Part shown: positions 1 to 7,652 of the stretch, piece by piece
How the letters are laid out: each line of letters begins with the position of its first letter
How positions within the stretch are numbered: position 1 is the stretch's first letter
Assembly: GCA_024231375.1 (NCBI GenBank)
Contig: JAAEQP010000405.1
Span: forward strand, 1-19,469
Reading direction: 5' to 3'
Origin: a bacterium
Lineage (GTDB): Bacteria > Hydrogenedentota > Hydrogenedentia > Hydrogenedentiales > SLHB01
DNA: 19,469 bases
Notes under the pieces: generated by a model
What the model saw: only the letters and a program-made list of their open reading frames with translations
Database searches by the model: none
What the model was told of the DNA's origin: nothing
Translations under genes and position numbers: made by a program

Positions 1-60
1 ACCGCCGGCGTGGGCCACGATAGACACGTCGCGGATGCGGGTGGAGCGGTTGCGGCGTTT
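1..60 (-). CDS. Possible N-terminal fragment of a translational GTPase (EF-G-like), partial
   Basis: Read on the minus strand from 60 down to 1, the frame gives a segment ending IRDVSIVAHAGG. This resembles the G1 region of EF-G-type GTPases, where an IRNxxIxAH segment runs into a P-loop of form [AG]xxxxGK[ST]. The window ends exactly where the GK[ST] would follow. No ATG, GTG or TTG lies in frame between about 60 and 120, so the true start is not visible. It may have been removed by the transposase fragment that reads the other way from about 63. The segment is only 20 codons, so chance similarity is possible. The assignment rests on one recognisable motif. Confidence 0.35.
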
Positions 61-62
61 CG

Positions 63-668
63 GCGAAGTGTATCTCGGTTTGGCCCTGTGGCGCCGCCCG
101 CTTCTTCCAAGTAACCATCCACGAGCAAGACGACCCCAACCACAAGAGCGGCAAACGCCTCGCCATCACCATCACCCAAGACCCCGCCCATCGCGACTGG
201 GCCGAACTCTCCGACGGCTGCTACCTGCTGCGCACCAACCTGAAGAGCGACGACCCCAAGCAACTCTGGAAGACCTACATCGGCCTCACGCAGATCGAAG
301 ACAGCTTCCGCATCAGCAAACACGATTCGGGGCTCCGGCCCATCTTCCACCAGAAAGAAGACCGGACCCAAGCCCACATCCCGGTGTGTTTCCTTGCGCT
401 CGTGATGTGGCGCACCCTCCAGCAATGGATGGAAGGCATCGGCCTCGGCACCGCACCCCGCAAACTCCTCGAAGACATGGCCGAAGTCCGTTCGTTGGAC
501 GTGGTCTTGCCTACCCGCCAAGGCACGGACCTGCGCCTGCGCACCGTCAGCAAACCCGAACAGCGCCTCGCCATCCTGCTCCAGAAACTGGACTTGCCCT
601 TGCCCAACAAACCAGAGTCGATCCGAAATGTAGTGGCGAAGATCAGCCGAAATGTCCAACTTCTCTAG
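63..668 (+). pseudogene. IS4/IS1634-type DDE transposase, C-terminal fragment
   Basis: The frame ending with the stop at 666-668 is open from 24 and is recognisably transposase from about 100 onward. It carries YLLRTN (about 225-242), then LWKTYIGLTQIEDSFRISK, then LRPIFHQ and AHIPVCFLALVMW. The Glu at 297-299, followed by six residues and a Lys, matches the E-(6)-K part of the Y2R3E6K signature of IS4-related DDE transposases. This is the third catalytic acid. The two catalytic Asp residues and the whole N-terminal half are missing. The same frame is closed by a TAG at 21-23 and does not look like transposase before about 90. The C-terminus seems intact. The element is therefore a truncated remnant, or an intact element broken by an assembly junction. 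No terminal inverted repeat or target duplication could be identified with one end missing. Confidence 0.75.
624..655 (+). repeat. Short direct repeat in the transposase 3' end
   Basis: The octamer CGAAATGT occurs at 624-631 and again at 648-655, 24 bases apart, inside the last codons of the transposase. It may be part of the element's end region, but the pair is short and could be chance. Confidence 0.3.
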
Positions 669-735
669 GAAACGCCAGCCTCCTTTGCCGTAACTGCGGA
701 AGATGGGCCAACCCGAGGCATAGCGGGCAACGGCC

Positions 736-3702
736 TCAGCGCGACGTCCTGATACCCGATTCCCCGTTGAACCAGTGCAGCGCAGGCAGTTCCGCCTGGA
801 GGCGCGCCGTGGCCTGCGGACTGAACTCATGAGGCGAGGTGATGCCCAAGGTCCGCAGCAGTTTCAAGGGTTCCAGATGGCGGAGGCCCGCGTCCGTGAT
901 GTCGCCCGTCAACCGGATGTACCCGAGCGCGGTCTTGTCGGACAGATGGACCAAGCCCGCGTCCGTCACCCCCGGGCCGCCTATGGTGAGACGGTCGAGC
1001 TGCTCGAGATTGGCAAGATGCTCAAGGCCCGCGTTCGTGATGCCCTTGTTCTCGCCCACCTGCACCCACTTCAATTGCGGCATCTTGGCGAGGAAGGCCA
1101 AGTCCTCGTCGCGCAATGCGCCGGGCGGCCGTTTGCCGACGCCGGTGGTGACGTGCAGACTCAGCTTCTCAAGGTTGGTGAGTCCGGAGAGGTCCAGGCC
1201 CGTGTAGTCCTGAATGGCGTTCTGCGCATGCAGCGTGTGCAATCCGCTCAAACGGTTCAGGCGGTTCAATCCGGACACGGTCACGTTGGACTTTCTGGGC
1301 AGGCTCAGTACTTTCAGCGACGAGATAGACGCGATCGCCTGCATCGAGGCGTCGGACGCCTTGGGCACGTAGGGGATGGTGAGTTCCCGCAAACGCTTGA
1401 GATTGGTGAGATGCATCACGCCGGCATCGGTGATGTTGTTTCCGCCAATCACTAGACGTTCCAGACGCGTCAAACGTCCCACGTGTGCCATTCCCGCGTC
1501 GCCGATCTCGCACGCGTCGCTGGCGCCGACCCACAGGCTTCTCAGATTCGTGAGGCGACCAACTTCAGCCAACCCTGCATCGCTAATGCCCCTGTTCGGG
1601 AGTTCGAGATACTCCAATTCGTCCAGGCCCTGGAGATGGACCAGGCCCCCATCGTCCACGGGGGTCTGGAACAGGTTGAGGAATCGCAGTCCCTTGAACC
1701 GCGTGAGGTGGGGCATGCACGCATTCGTGACCGGCGTATTGTTCAGGCAGAGTTCTTCGAGATGCGTCAGGCTCGTCAGTCCTGCCACTCCCTGGTCCGT
1801 CACGACGCACCCGCGCAGATCGAGCGACGTGAGTGTCGAAATCCGGGCTATGGCCTGAAGGTCGCGATCGGTTGCATCCGAGAACGCCAGGAGCAGCCAC
1901 CGAAGCCGGGGCAGGTTCTCCAGATGGGACAGCGCGGCGCTTTCGATATGGCCTTTCCAGAGCCCCAGTTCCTCCAGCGCCGGATTCTGGGCCACCATCG
2001 CCAGGAAATCGCTTGTCACTTGGGTCTCGCTGAAATGCAGGCTCTTCAGCCGCGACAGCGACGACAACCGGGCAACGCCGCGGGTGGTGATCCAGCCTGG
2101 CAAGGTGAGCTTCTCGAGGTCTCTTAGGGCCTTCACCGAATCGAGACCGGCGTCCGTCACCTTCGTCCAGGACAGGTAGAGCACACGAAGGCCCGTCAAG
2201 TGTTCGATGTGCCGCAGGTCGCGGTCGGCCGTCTCGGGGTTCTGCAACGCCAGCATGTGAAGGGCGTCGGGCGGAAGCTGCTTCAAGGCGGCAAGGCCGC
2301 CGGCGCTCGTCACGCCCACATCGAGCCGCACCTCATGGTCCGCCGGGATGGTGACGGCGCCCGAGGCCGGGCCCGCGTCCTGCCAACTCTGCTCGTCGCC
2401 CATCCACCACGCGAAAGGAAGCGCGTCGTACTCCGCACCAATCTTGCGAATCTTCAGGGTGCCAAGAGAGGTGTTCGCGGGAAACTGAAGCACGCGGCTA
2501 CCGTCGCCGAGTTCCACCGCCGGTGTGGCCGCCGCAACGACCGCGCCGTCCGCGGATGGGCTCTCGGTCCGGTCGGGCGGCGCGACGGTCTGCGGGGGCG
2601 TGTCGGACACAGCGCGCGGGACGACTGCAAACGTCGGAACACACAGCATCCCGAGCACGAGCAGGAAGGCAATGGCGGTCCTGGAGACACCGGCGGCGGG
2701 AGGCTGGGTCCGCGCAATGGCCCGCAGCCGGACCTTGAGGTCGCCGAAGGATTCGGTGGCGGCGATGGCCGGCATGGGGGCGCGCACGGCCGTTCGGCTG
2801 ACGCCCGCGGCGGCGAGCAGCGCGTGGGCATACAGCCGGGGCTCGGCCTTTGAAGCGCCAAGGACCAGCGCGTCACATGCCCGCTCGCGTTCCAGTGCGA
2901 TCCCGCGTCTGGCCAGATGCGCGGCCGGGTGGAAGAAGTACGCAGTCTGACACAGCGCCACCACAAACCCCTTCAGCGGGTCGCGGCGGCGAATATGGGC
3001 AAACTCGTGCGCCAGCACGGCCCCAAGACCCTCGGGACGAACCGCCCTCAAGAATTCCTTGGATAGAACGACAACCGGACGCAAAACACCGCACGCGAAA
3101 GGGGGAAGCGGCTCGTCGGTGACGAGCACATCGGGCACCCGGCGCAGACCGTATGCCGTCGCCGCACGGGAAGCCGCACCCGACACATAGGCGTTCTTCA
3201 TGGGCGTCGCCGCCGCCACAATCCGCCGCATGCGAGTCCAGGCACACGCCATGCGGACCGCCAGCGCCAGCGTCCCTGCCAACCAAGCCAGCATCGCGAA
3301 CGCGCCGAAGCCCAACCGTTGGGCGGGGGGCGCTGGTCGAGCAGGTGCGCGGGATCCCCGCAACGGTCCGTACGGAGGGGCGAATTCAGATCTTCCCGAC
3401 TCATGCGTTTGGTGCGAGGCGACAGAGTCCACTCTCCCCTGCATGTCGGCGGCAGCAGCAGAGGTGGTGGCGTCTTCCTGAACCGGCAGCAGGGGCAACG
3501 AGACGACCACAAGCGGGGCGACCAACAACCTGAGCGGCACGAGCATCCACAGCCAGAACCGAAGCGAAGCCGAAGCGCGCCTCAGTGCAGCGGTGAGCAG
3601 GAAGACACCGCCCGCGAACAACGTGCTCTGCCACACGGCCGGCCACATGGCGCGCACCCACACCTCGCCCGCCATGTTCGCGAACTCTACCACGTTCTGC
3701 AT
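736..3702 (-). CDS. M56 (BlaR1-type) zinc peptidase fused to leucine-rich repeats, receptor B
   Basis: This 988-residue protein has the BlaR1 membrane plan. Two hydrophobic segments (about 18-40 and 48-72) are followed by a Pro/Ala-rich loop and a third segment (about 131-153). A cytoplasmic M56 domain then carries HEFAH at 232-236 and the downstream ERERACD (270-276), whose acidic residue is the likely third zinc ligand. A fourth segment lies at 342-362. After a linker and a small conserved region (about 403-465) come about 20 leucine-rich repeats of 23-25 residues (about 478-975). Many read TDAGLxHLxxLxxL. By BlaR1 topology the repeats face outside. They replace the penicillin-binding sensor domain, so the ligand is unknown. 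A GGGGAGGG Shine-Dalgarno sits 7 bases before the ATG. It is the last gene of the operon, 53 bases after its paralogue. The M56 assignment is secure; the receptor role is inferred. Confidence 0.9.
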   Translation of the reverse strand: MQNVVEFANMAGEVWVRAMWPAVWQSTLFAGGVFLLTAALRRASASLRFWLWMLVPLRLLVAPLVVVSLPLLPVQEDATTSAAAADMQGRVDSVASHQTHESGRSEFAPPYGPLRGSRAPARPAPPAQRLGFGAFAMLAWLAGTLALAVRMACAWTRMRRIVAAATPMKNAYVSGAASRAATAYGLRRVPDVLVTDEPLPPFACGVLRPVVVLSKEFLRAVRPEGLGAVLAHEFAHIRRRDPLKGFVVALCQTAYFFHPAAHLARRGIALERERACDALVLGASKAEPRLYAHALLAAAGVSRTAVRAPMPAIAATESFGDLKVRLRAIARTQPPAAGVSRTAIAFLLVLGMLCVPTFAVVPRAVSDTPPQTVAPPDRTESPSADGAVVAAATPAVELGDGSRVLQFPANTSLGTLKIRKIGAEYDALPFAWWMGDEQSWQDAGPASGAVTIPADHEVRLDVGVTSAGGLAALKQLPPDALHMLALQNPETADRDLRHIEHLTGLRVLYLSWTKVTDAGLDSVKALRDLEKLTLPGWITTRGVARLSSLSRLKSLHFSETQVTSDFLAMVAQNPALEELGLWKGHIESAALSHLENLPRLRWLLLAFSDATDRDLQAIARISTLTSLDLRGCVVTDQGVAGLTSLTHLEELCLNNTPVTNACMPHLTRFKGLRFLNLFQTPVDDGGLVHLQGLDELEYLELPNRGISDAGLAEVGRLTNLRSLWVGASDACEIGDAGMAHVGRLTRLERLVIGGNNITDAGVMHLTNLKRLRELTIPYVPKASDASMQAIASISSLKVLSLPRKSNVTVSGLNRLNRLSGLHTLHAQNAIQDYTGLDLSGLTNLEKLSLHVTTGVGKRPPGALRDEDLAFLAKMPQLKWVQVGENKGITNAGLEHLANLEQLDRLTIGGPGVTDAGLVHLSDKTALGYIRLTGDITDAGLRHLEPLKLLRTLGITSPHEFSPQATARLQAELPALHWFNGESGIRTSR

Positions 3703-3755
3703 AGCCGCTCCCTCCCCAACAGCACAACCCGCTCGGACCTCTCAAAGACGCAGGC

Positions 3756-6700
3756 TCATCCCCCGCTCCTGCCCCCTGAGGCAATGTTGGCGTCACATCC
3801 CGGCAGGCCGGAAATGGAGTACAGATTCGGCAACTCACGACACAGCCTCGGAGCCAACGCGTTACCTACCGGAAGACTCGTATTGACCGTGAGGTGCGTG
3901 AGGTTGTCCAAACCCCGCAACTTCATGATTCCATTGTCGCTGAAGGCGCCCGTAAGCGTCACGATGTGCAGGTTGCTCATGTCGGCCACGCATGCGAGCC
4001 CGGTGTCCGTCACGCGCGGTCCGCCGACGTGGAATTGATAGAGCCCATGCAGGTTCCGCAGGTGAGCCAAGCCTGCATCGGTCACTGTGGGACTCGTGTT
4101 GAGGCCCAGGCAGCGCAGGTTGGTCAGGTTCGCAAGACACGCCAAGTCCTCGTCCCTTACGGCCCCCTCGGCGCGACGGCCTTCATGGGCAACGATGTTC
4201 AACGACAACCATTCAAGGTTCTTCAGGGCCGACAGGTCGAGACCCGATCCGTCCTGCACCACGCGGTAGGCATCCAGGTGTCGCAGCTTCGTCAGCGCGT
4301 TCAGGCGGCTGATTGCCGAAATCGTGATGAAGCCGGGCCTCCCAATCATAAGGTCTACGTCTTCCAGTGCAGGCATCTGCGCCAAGGAAGCCGTGAGCGC
4401 CTCCGTGGGTCCGTCGCAGATGAGATGGAGGCTCTCCAGTTGATTGAGGCGCGTTAGTTGCGCGATGCCCGCATCGGATATGGCCGTGTCATTGGTGCAG
4501 ATCAGCAATTCCCTGAGTTCCGGGAGATTCGAGATGTACCGCAAGCCCGTGTCCGTGAAAGAGCCCTGGGCGTTCAGGCGGCGCAGCCCTTTCACTTCGG
4601 CCACATGGGCCAGGGCCGCGTCGGTGAGTTCTGCTTCCGACCCGCGGCCACCTTTTGGCAGATGTAGGTCCTCGAGATTCGGCATGTAACGCAGGCGTTC
4701 CAGGCCGGCGTCCGTGACCATGGTCTGATGAAGGTCCAGCTTCCGGAGCTTGCGCATCTTGGCGATGTGCGGCATAGCAGCGTCGGTGAGGGTCTGAATC
4801 CAGATGAACTCGAGTTCCTCCAGGTCCTTGAGGGCGGCCAAGTCGGCCACGCTCTCGTCGGTGAGGGGCATATTGCCTTGAAACCGCAGACTGCGCAGGG
4901 TCTTGATGGTAGCGACATGACGCACCACGTCTGGGCCCGGTCCGGTGCCGTTGATCGCCAGGTACCGGAGGTCGGGCAGGTCCGCCAGGTGAAGCAGCCC
5001 ATGACCCCGCATGTTGCTCGCCAGGACTTTCAACTCGCGCAAGCTGCGCAGTTTCGCGATGTCCACCAGATCCTGGTCCGTCACGGGACTGAACAGCAGA
5101 AGTTGCCGGAGCTTGGTCATGTGCCCCAACTTGGCCAGGGCCCCCTCGTCAAGCTTCTTCGAACGCAGGTACAGATACTCCAGATTAGTCAATCCGTGCA
5201 GGTGCTCCAAGCCCCTCGATGTGACATCAAGCCCCCCTAGTTCAAGGTCTCGCAGGCCCGTGAGATGCGCCAGGTGCGGCATGATAGCGACGTCGGGGTT
5301 CGGACAGGGATACTTCTCCGTGCCCTCGACGCGCAGACCGAACAGGTCGTTTGGCTCAAGGTCCGCCAACGCCTCCATGCGTCCCAAGAGCCCGTAACCC
5401 ACGACCAGCCACACGTGCGCGTCGGCCGGAACCGTCACGTCGCCCCACGCATCCGCCAGATAGGTCCGCCCGGCGAAGTAGTCACTTCCATAGCCCAACC
5501 GGTACTCGCCGCGCCACCCGCGCGTGACAATCTCAACCGTGCCAAGGGAATGCTCCTCGGGGAAGTGGATTACCCGGGTCTGGGCGACCGGTTCATCAAC
5601 GGACGCGGTCGAGGCGTCTCTAGACGCGGACGAGACCCTGCCCCGCCCCCTGGACGCGGTGGCCGGTTCAGCTACCGCGCCAAGCGAGCGCCCGCTGTCG
5701 GCGGGCACGGATGCAGATCGGACGCGGGCAGTACGAGCGCCGCCGGTCCGCGCGCGAGCCGGCCGTGCGGAAGCGAGAAGCTCAAACGTTGGATCGCCAC
5801 CGCTAGGGGTCAGCGCAATGCCGGGCAAGCACACAACCGTCAGCGCAGCCAGCACCGCCAGCGCACGCCGCGTCAGTGCCGCGTGCCGCACGGACGAGTG
5901 GGCGATGGACACCAACCGTTCCTTCAGGTCCTTGAAGGATTCCATGGTGACAGCGGCTGGCGCCGGATACGGCCGGACGGTCCGCACGCCTTCGGCGGCG
6001 AGCAGCAGTGCCCGGGCATAGGTGTTCGGCCGCGCGCGACTGATGGCGAGCACTGAATCGTCGCACGCCCGCTCGCGCTCGAACAGGATCCGCCGTTTCG
6101 CGAAGTGAACCACGGGATGGAAGAAGTACAGCGCCTCGCAGGCGGCCAAGATCGTGCCCGTGAGCGAGTCGCGGCGTCGCAGATGAACGAATTCGTGGGC
6201 CAGCACCGCCAACAGACCGGCCTGCGGCACGCTGGCGAGAAACCGTTCCGGCAGAACCACGACGGGCGACGCAATGCCGCACGCGAAAGGCGACACCGAC
6301 TCACCCGTCAGGATGATCCGCGGCAACCTGTCGAGACCGGCCAACCGCGCCGCACGATGCGCAACCTCCAGGGCCTTGGCGTCCGTGAGGGATCGGCCCT
6401 CCGCACAAAGCCGCCGCAACCGCAGCATGCCGCGCCCCATCCGCACCGCAACGACACCCACCCCGACCAGCCAGCCCAACATGAGCCACGCCGAAAGCTG
6501 GACCCGGGGAAATGGCACGGCAGCGGCGCCGGAGCAAGACACCGCTGCCGCCGGTACCCTCGCTACGATTCCTCTGTCAGGAGGAGTTGGCATGGTCCGC
6601 AGAGGTTCATCAGGCAAGGGTTGGAAACGGGATTCGACAACCGGGACGCTGACACGCGCAGCCGGCGGCACGTCCTGGATTGCGGGAAGGACCGGAAGAG

Positions 6701-6902
6701 GAACAGTCATCAGCGGCATGACGAGGAGCCGCAACGGCACCAGCATCCACAGCCAGAAACGAATCGAGGGCGACGCCGCGTGTGGCGCTTTGGACACCAG
6801 GTAGATGATGAGGGCAAGCGCCGTGCTCTGCCACAGGGCCGGCCACATGATGGCCCACCATTGGTCCCCCAAGGCGTTCGCGAGCTGTATTGCAGCGTTC
6901 AT
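3756..6902 (-). CDS. M56 (BlaR1-type) zinc peptidase fused to leucine-rich repeats, receptor A
   Basis: This 1048-residue protein is a full-length paralogue of the next gene downstream. Membrane segments lie at about 18-36, 48-73, 137-154 and 345-366. The zinc-peptidase motif HEFVH is at 236-240 and ERERACD at 275-281, so the metal site looks complete. An Arg/Ser/Ala-rich linker (about 370-440) leads to a segment RVIHFPEEHSLGTVEI (443-458) also present in the paralogue, then leucine-rich repeats from about 515 to 1030. The start ATG lies one base after the stop of the repressor gene. A GGGGAG Shine-Dalgarno lies inside the last repressor codons, so translational coupling is likely. By analogy with BlaR1, signal binding outside should activate cytoplasmic proteolysis that relieves repression. 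The trigger of the LRR domain cannot be told from sequence. Both copies look intact, with no frameshift. Confidence 0.9.
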   Translation of the reverse strand: MNAAIQLANALGDQWWAIMWPALWQSTALALIIYLVSKAPHAASPSIRFWLWMLVPLRLLVMPLMTVPLPVLPAIQDVPPAARVSVPVVESRFQPLPDEPLRTMPTPPDRGIVARVPAAAVSCSGAAAVPFPRVQLSAWLMLGWLVGVGVVAVRMGRGMLRLRRLCAEGRSLTDAKALEVAHRAARLAGLDRLPRIILTGESVSPFACGIASPVVVLPERFLASVPQAGLLAVLAHEFVHLRRRDSLTGTILAACEALYFFHPVVHFAKRRILFERERACDDSVLAISRARPNTYARALLLAAEGVRTVRPYPAPAAVTMESFKDLKERLVSIAHSSVRHAALTRRALAVLAALTVVCLPGIALTPSGGDPTFELLASARPARARTGGARTARVRSASVPADSGRSLGAVAEPATASRGRGRVSSASRDASTASVDEPVAQTRVIHFPEEHSLGTVEIVTRGWRGEYRLGYGSDYFAGRTYLADAWGDVTVPADAHVWLVVGYGLLGRMEALADLEPNDLFGLRVEGTEKYPCPNPDVAIMPHLAHLTGLRDLELGGLDVTSRGLEHLHGLTNLEYLYLRSKKLDEGALAKLGHMTKLRQLLLFSPVTDQDLVDIAKLRSLRELKVLASNMRGHGLLHLADLPDLRYLAINGTGPGPDVVRHVATIKTLRSLRFQGNMPLTDESVADLAALKDLEELEFIWIQTLTDAAMPHIAKMRKLRKLDLHQTMVTDAGLERLRYMPNLEDLHLPKGGRGSEAELTDAALAHVAEVKGLRRLNAQGSFTDTGLRYISNLPELRELLICTNDTAISDAGIAQLTRLNQLESLHLICDGPTEALTASLAQMPALEDVDLMIGRPGFITISAISRLNALTKLRHLDAYRVVQDGSGLDLSALKNLEWLSLNIVAHEGRRAEGAVRDEDLACLANLTNLRCLGLNTSPTVTDAGLAHLRNLHGLYQFHVGGPRVTDTGLACVADMSNLHIVTLTGAFSDNGIMKLRGLDNLTHLTVNTSLPVGNALAPRLCRELPNLYSISGLPGCDANIASGGRSGG

Positions 6903-6903
6903 C

Positions 6904-7296
6904 TCACTCCCCTTCGTCGTCGCGCTCCATGCTCTCGACGATCGTGCGCAACTCGCCCATCTCGTCGTCGGTCAGGTCTTTCGCATCGGCAAGGTACGCC
7001 AGAAACGGCGCCGCCGACCCGTCGAGCACCTTCTCCACAAACTGGCCGATGAGACGCGATACCACCGCGCCCCGGCCTTCGCTCGTGCGGTAATGAAAGA
7101 TCCCGCCCACTTTGCGCCGCTTCAACAGCCCCTTCACATGAAGCCGCTGCATCACGGTCAATACCGTCGTGCGCGCACACCCACGCTCTTTTCCGAGTTC
7201 CTCGGCCACGTCCTGAACCGTCCGCTCCGGCCCGTCCCACAGGGCCTTCAACACGGCCAGTTCCAGTTCACCGAGCCCGTAGCCTCTTCTCGTCAT
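6904..7296 (-). CDS. BlaI/MecI/CopY-family winged-helix repressor
   Basis: A protein of about 130 residues with the BlaI/MecI plan. An N-terminal winged helix contains LGELELAVLKALW, the recognition-helix region RTTVLTVMQRL, and the wing GLLKRRKVGGIFHYRT. An acidic C-terminal dimerisation tail follows. These repressors bind palindromes as dimers and are released when a BlaR1-type protease is activated. Two in-frame ATGs exist, at 7305 and 7296. AAGGA directly abuts the first and lies 8 bases before the second, so 7296 is preferred. It is the first gene of the operon, and its stop is one base from the start of receptor A. Two matching operators lie in its own promoter, which implies autorepression. 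The family is clear; targets elsewhere in the genome are unknown. Confidence 0.92.
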   Translation of the reverse strand: MTRRGYGLGELELAVLKALWDGPERTVQDVAEELGKERGCARTTVLTVMQRLHVKGLLKRRKVGGIFHYRTSEGRGAVVSRLIGQFVEKVLDGSAAPFLAYLADAKDLTDDEMGELRTIVESMERDDEGE

Positions 7297-7339
7297 GACA
7301 TCCATCCTTTTTGGTCGAACCTATGAATCCCACACTGGC

Positions 7340-7355
7340 GACTACCCCCGTAGTC
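7340..7355. promoter_or_regulatory. Second BlaI-type operator at the predicted transcription start
   Basis: GACTACCCCCGTAGTC has perfect 6-base arms around a 4-base centre and the same TAC-N4-GTA core. Its centre is 26 bases from that of the first operator, about two and a half helical turns. It starts at the predicted +1. Confidence 0.7.
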
Positions 7356-7361
7356 AACCCA

Positions 7362-7390
7362 AGTATACTACGCGCGTAGTCAGCCGTCAA
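7362..7390 (-). promoter_or_regulatory. Promoter of the BlaI-receptor operon
   Basis: On the minus strand TTGACG (7390-7385) and TATACT (7367-7362) are separated by exactly 17 bases. This is a close match to the sigma70-type consensus. It lies about 65 bases upstream of the preferred repressor start and points toward the operon. The predicted start site is near 7355. Confidence 0.75.
7367..7380. promoter_or_regulatory. BlaI-type operator inside the promoter spacer
   Basis: ACTACGCGCGTAGT is a perfect 14-base palindrome. It keeps the TAC-N4-GTA spacing of the operators I recall for BlaI/MecI. It fills almost the whole spacer between the -35 and -10 boxes, where a bound repressor dimer would block RNA polymerase. 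Confidence 0.7.
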
Positions 7391-7652
7391 GTGCCTAATC
7401 AGGAACCCATATGATACGTTCATGATCGCAACGGCCCAAATCGATCATTCAAGACGGGGACAGTGCGGTCGCTGAGAAGATCATGCATACGCGAAAACAG
7501 AAGCGACAAACGGGGACTGCCAAGCTCTTGCGTCCCACTATTGCGCTTCCTAGGGCAACAATGGGTGGCTGTCCCCAGGTTATCGCGGGCTACGCGCGGG
7601 AGACTGCAACTTTCTCAACAGCCCCGCTCTCCCAAGTTCTCAGGAGGAACTC
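7391..7652. repeat. Intergenic stretch with GGGGACAG/CTGTCCCC inverted repeat
   Basis: No gene is visible here. GGGGACAG (7456-7463) and CTGTCCCC (7569-7576) are perfect inverted copies about 105 bases apart. A related GGGGACT lies at 7512-7518. Such GGGGAC-type intergenic repeats are common in environmental genomes, often near IS200/REP-type elements, but no transposase is present. The stretch may be a relic of a non-autonomous element. No convincing promoter for the downstream gene was found. Confidence 0.4.

Noticed and set aside
736..3702. Beta-lactam sensor (true BlaR1)
   Set aside because: There is no penicillin-binding domain after the fourth membrane segment. The extracytoplasmic part is made of leucine-rich repeats.
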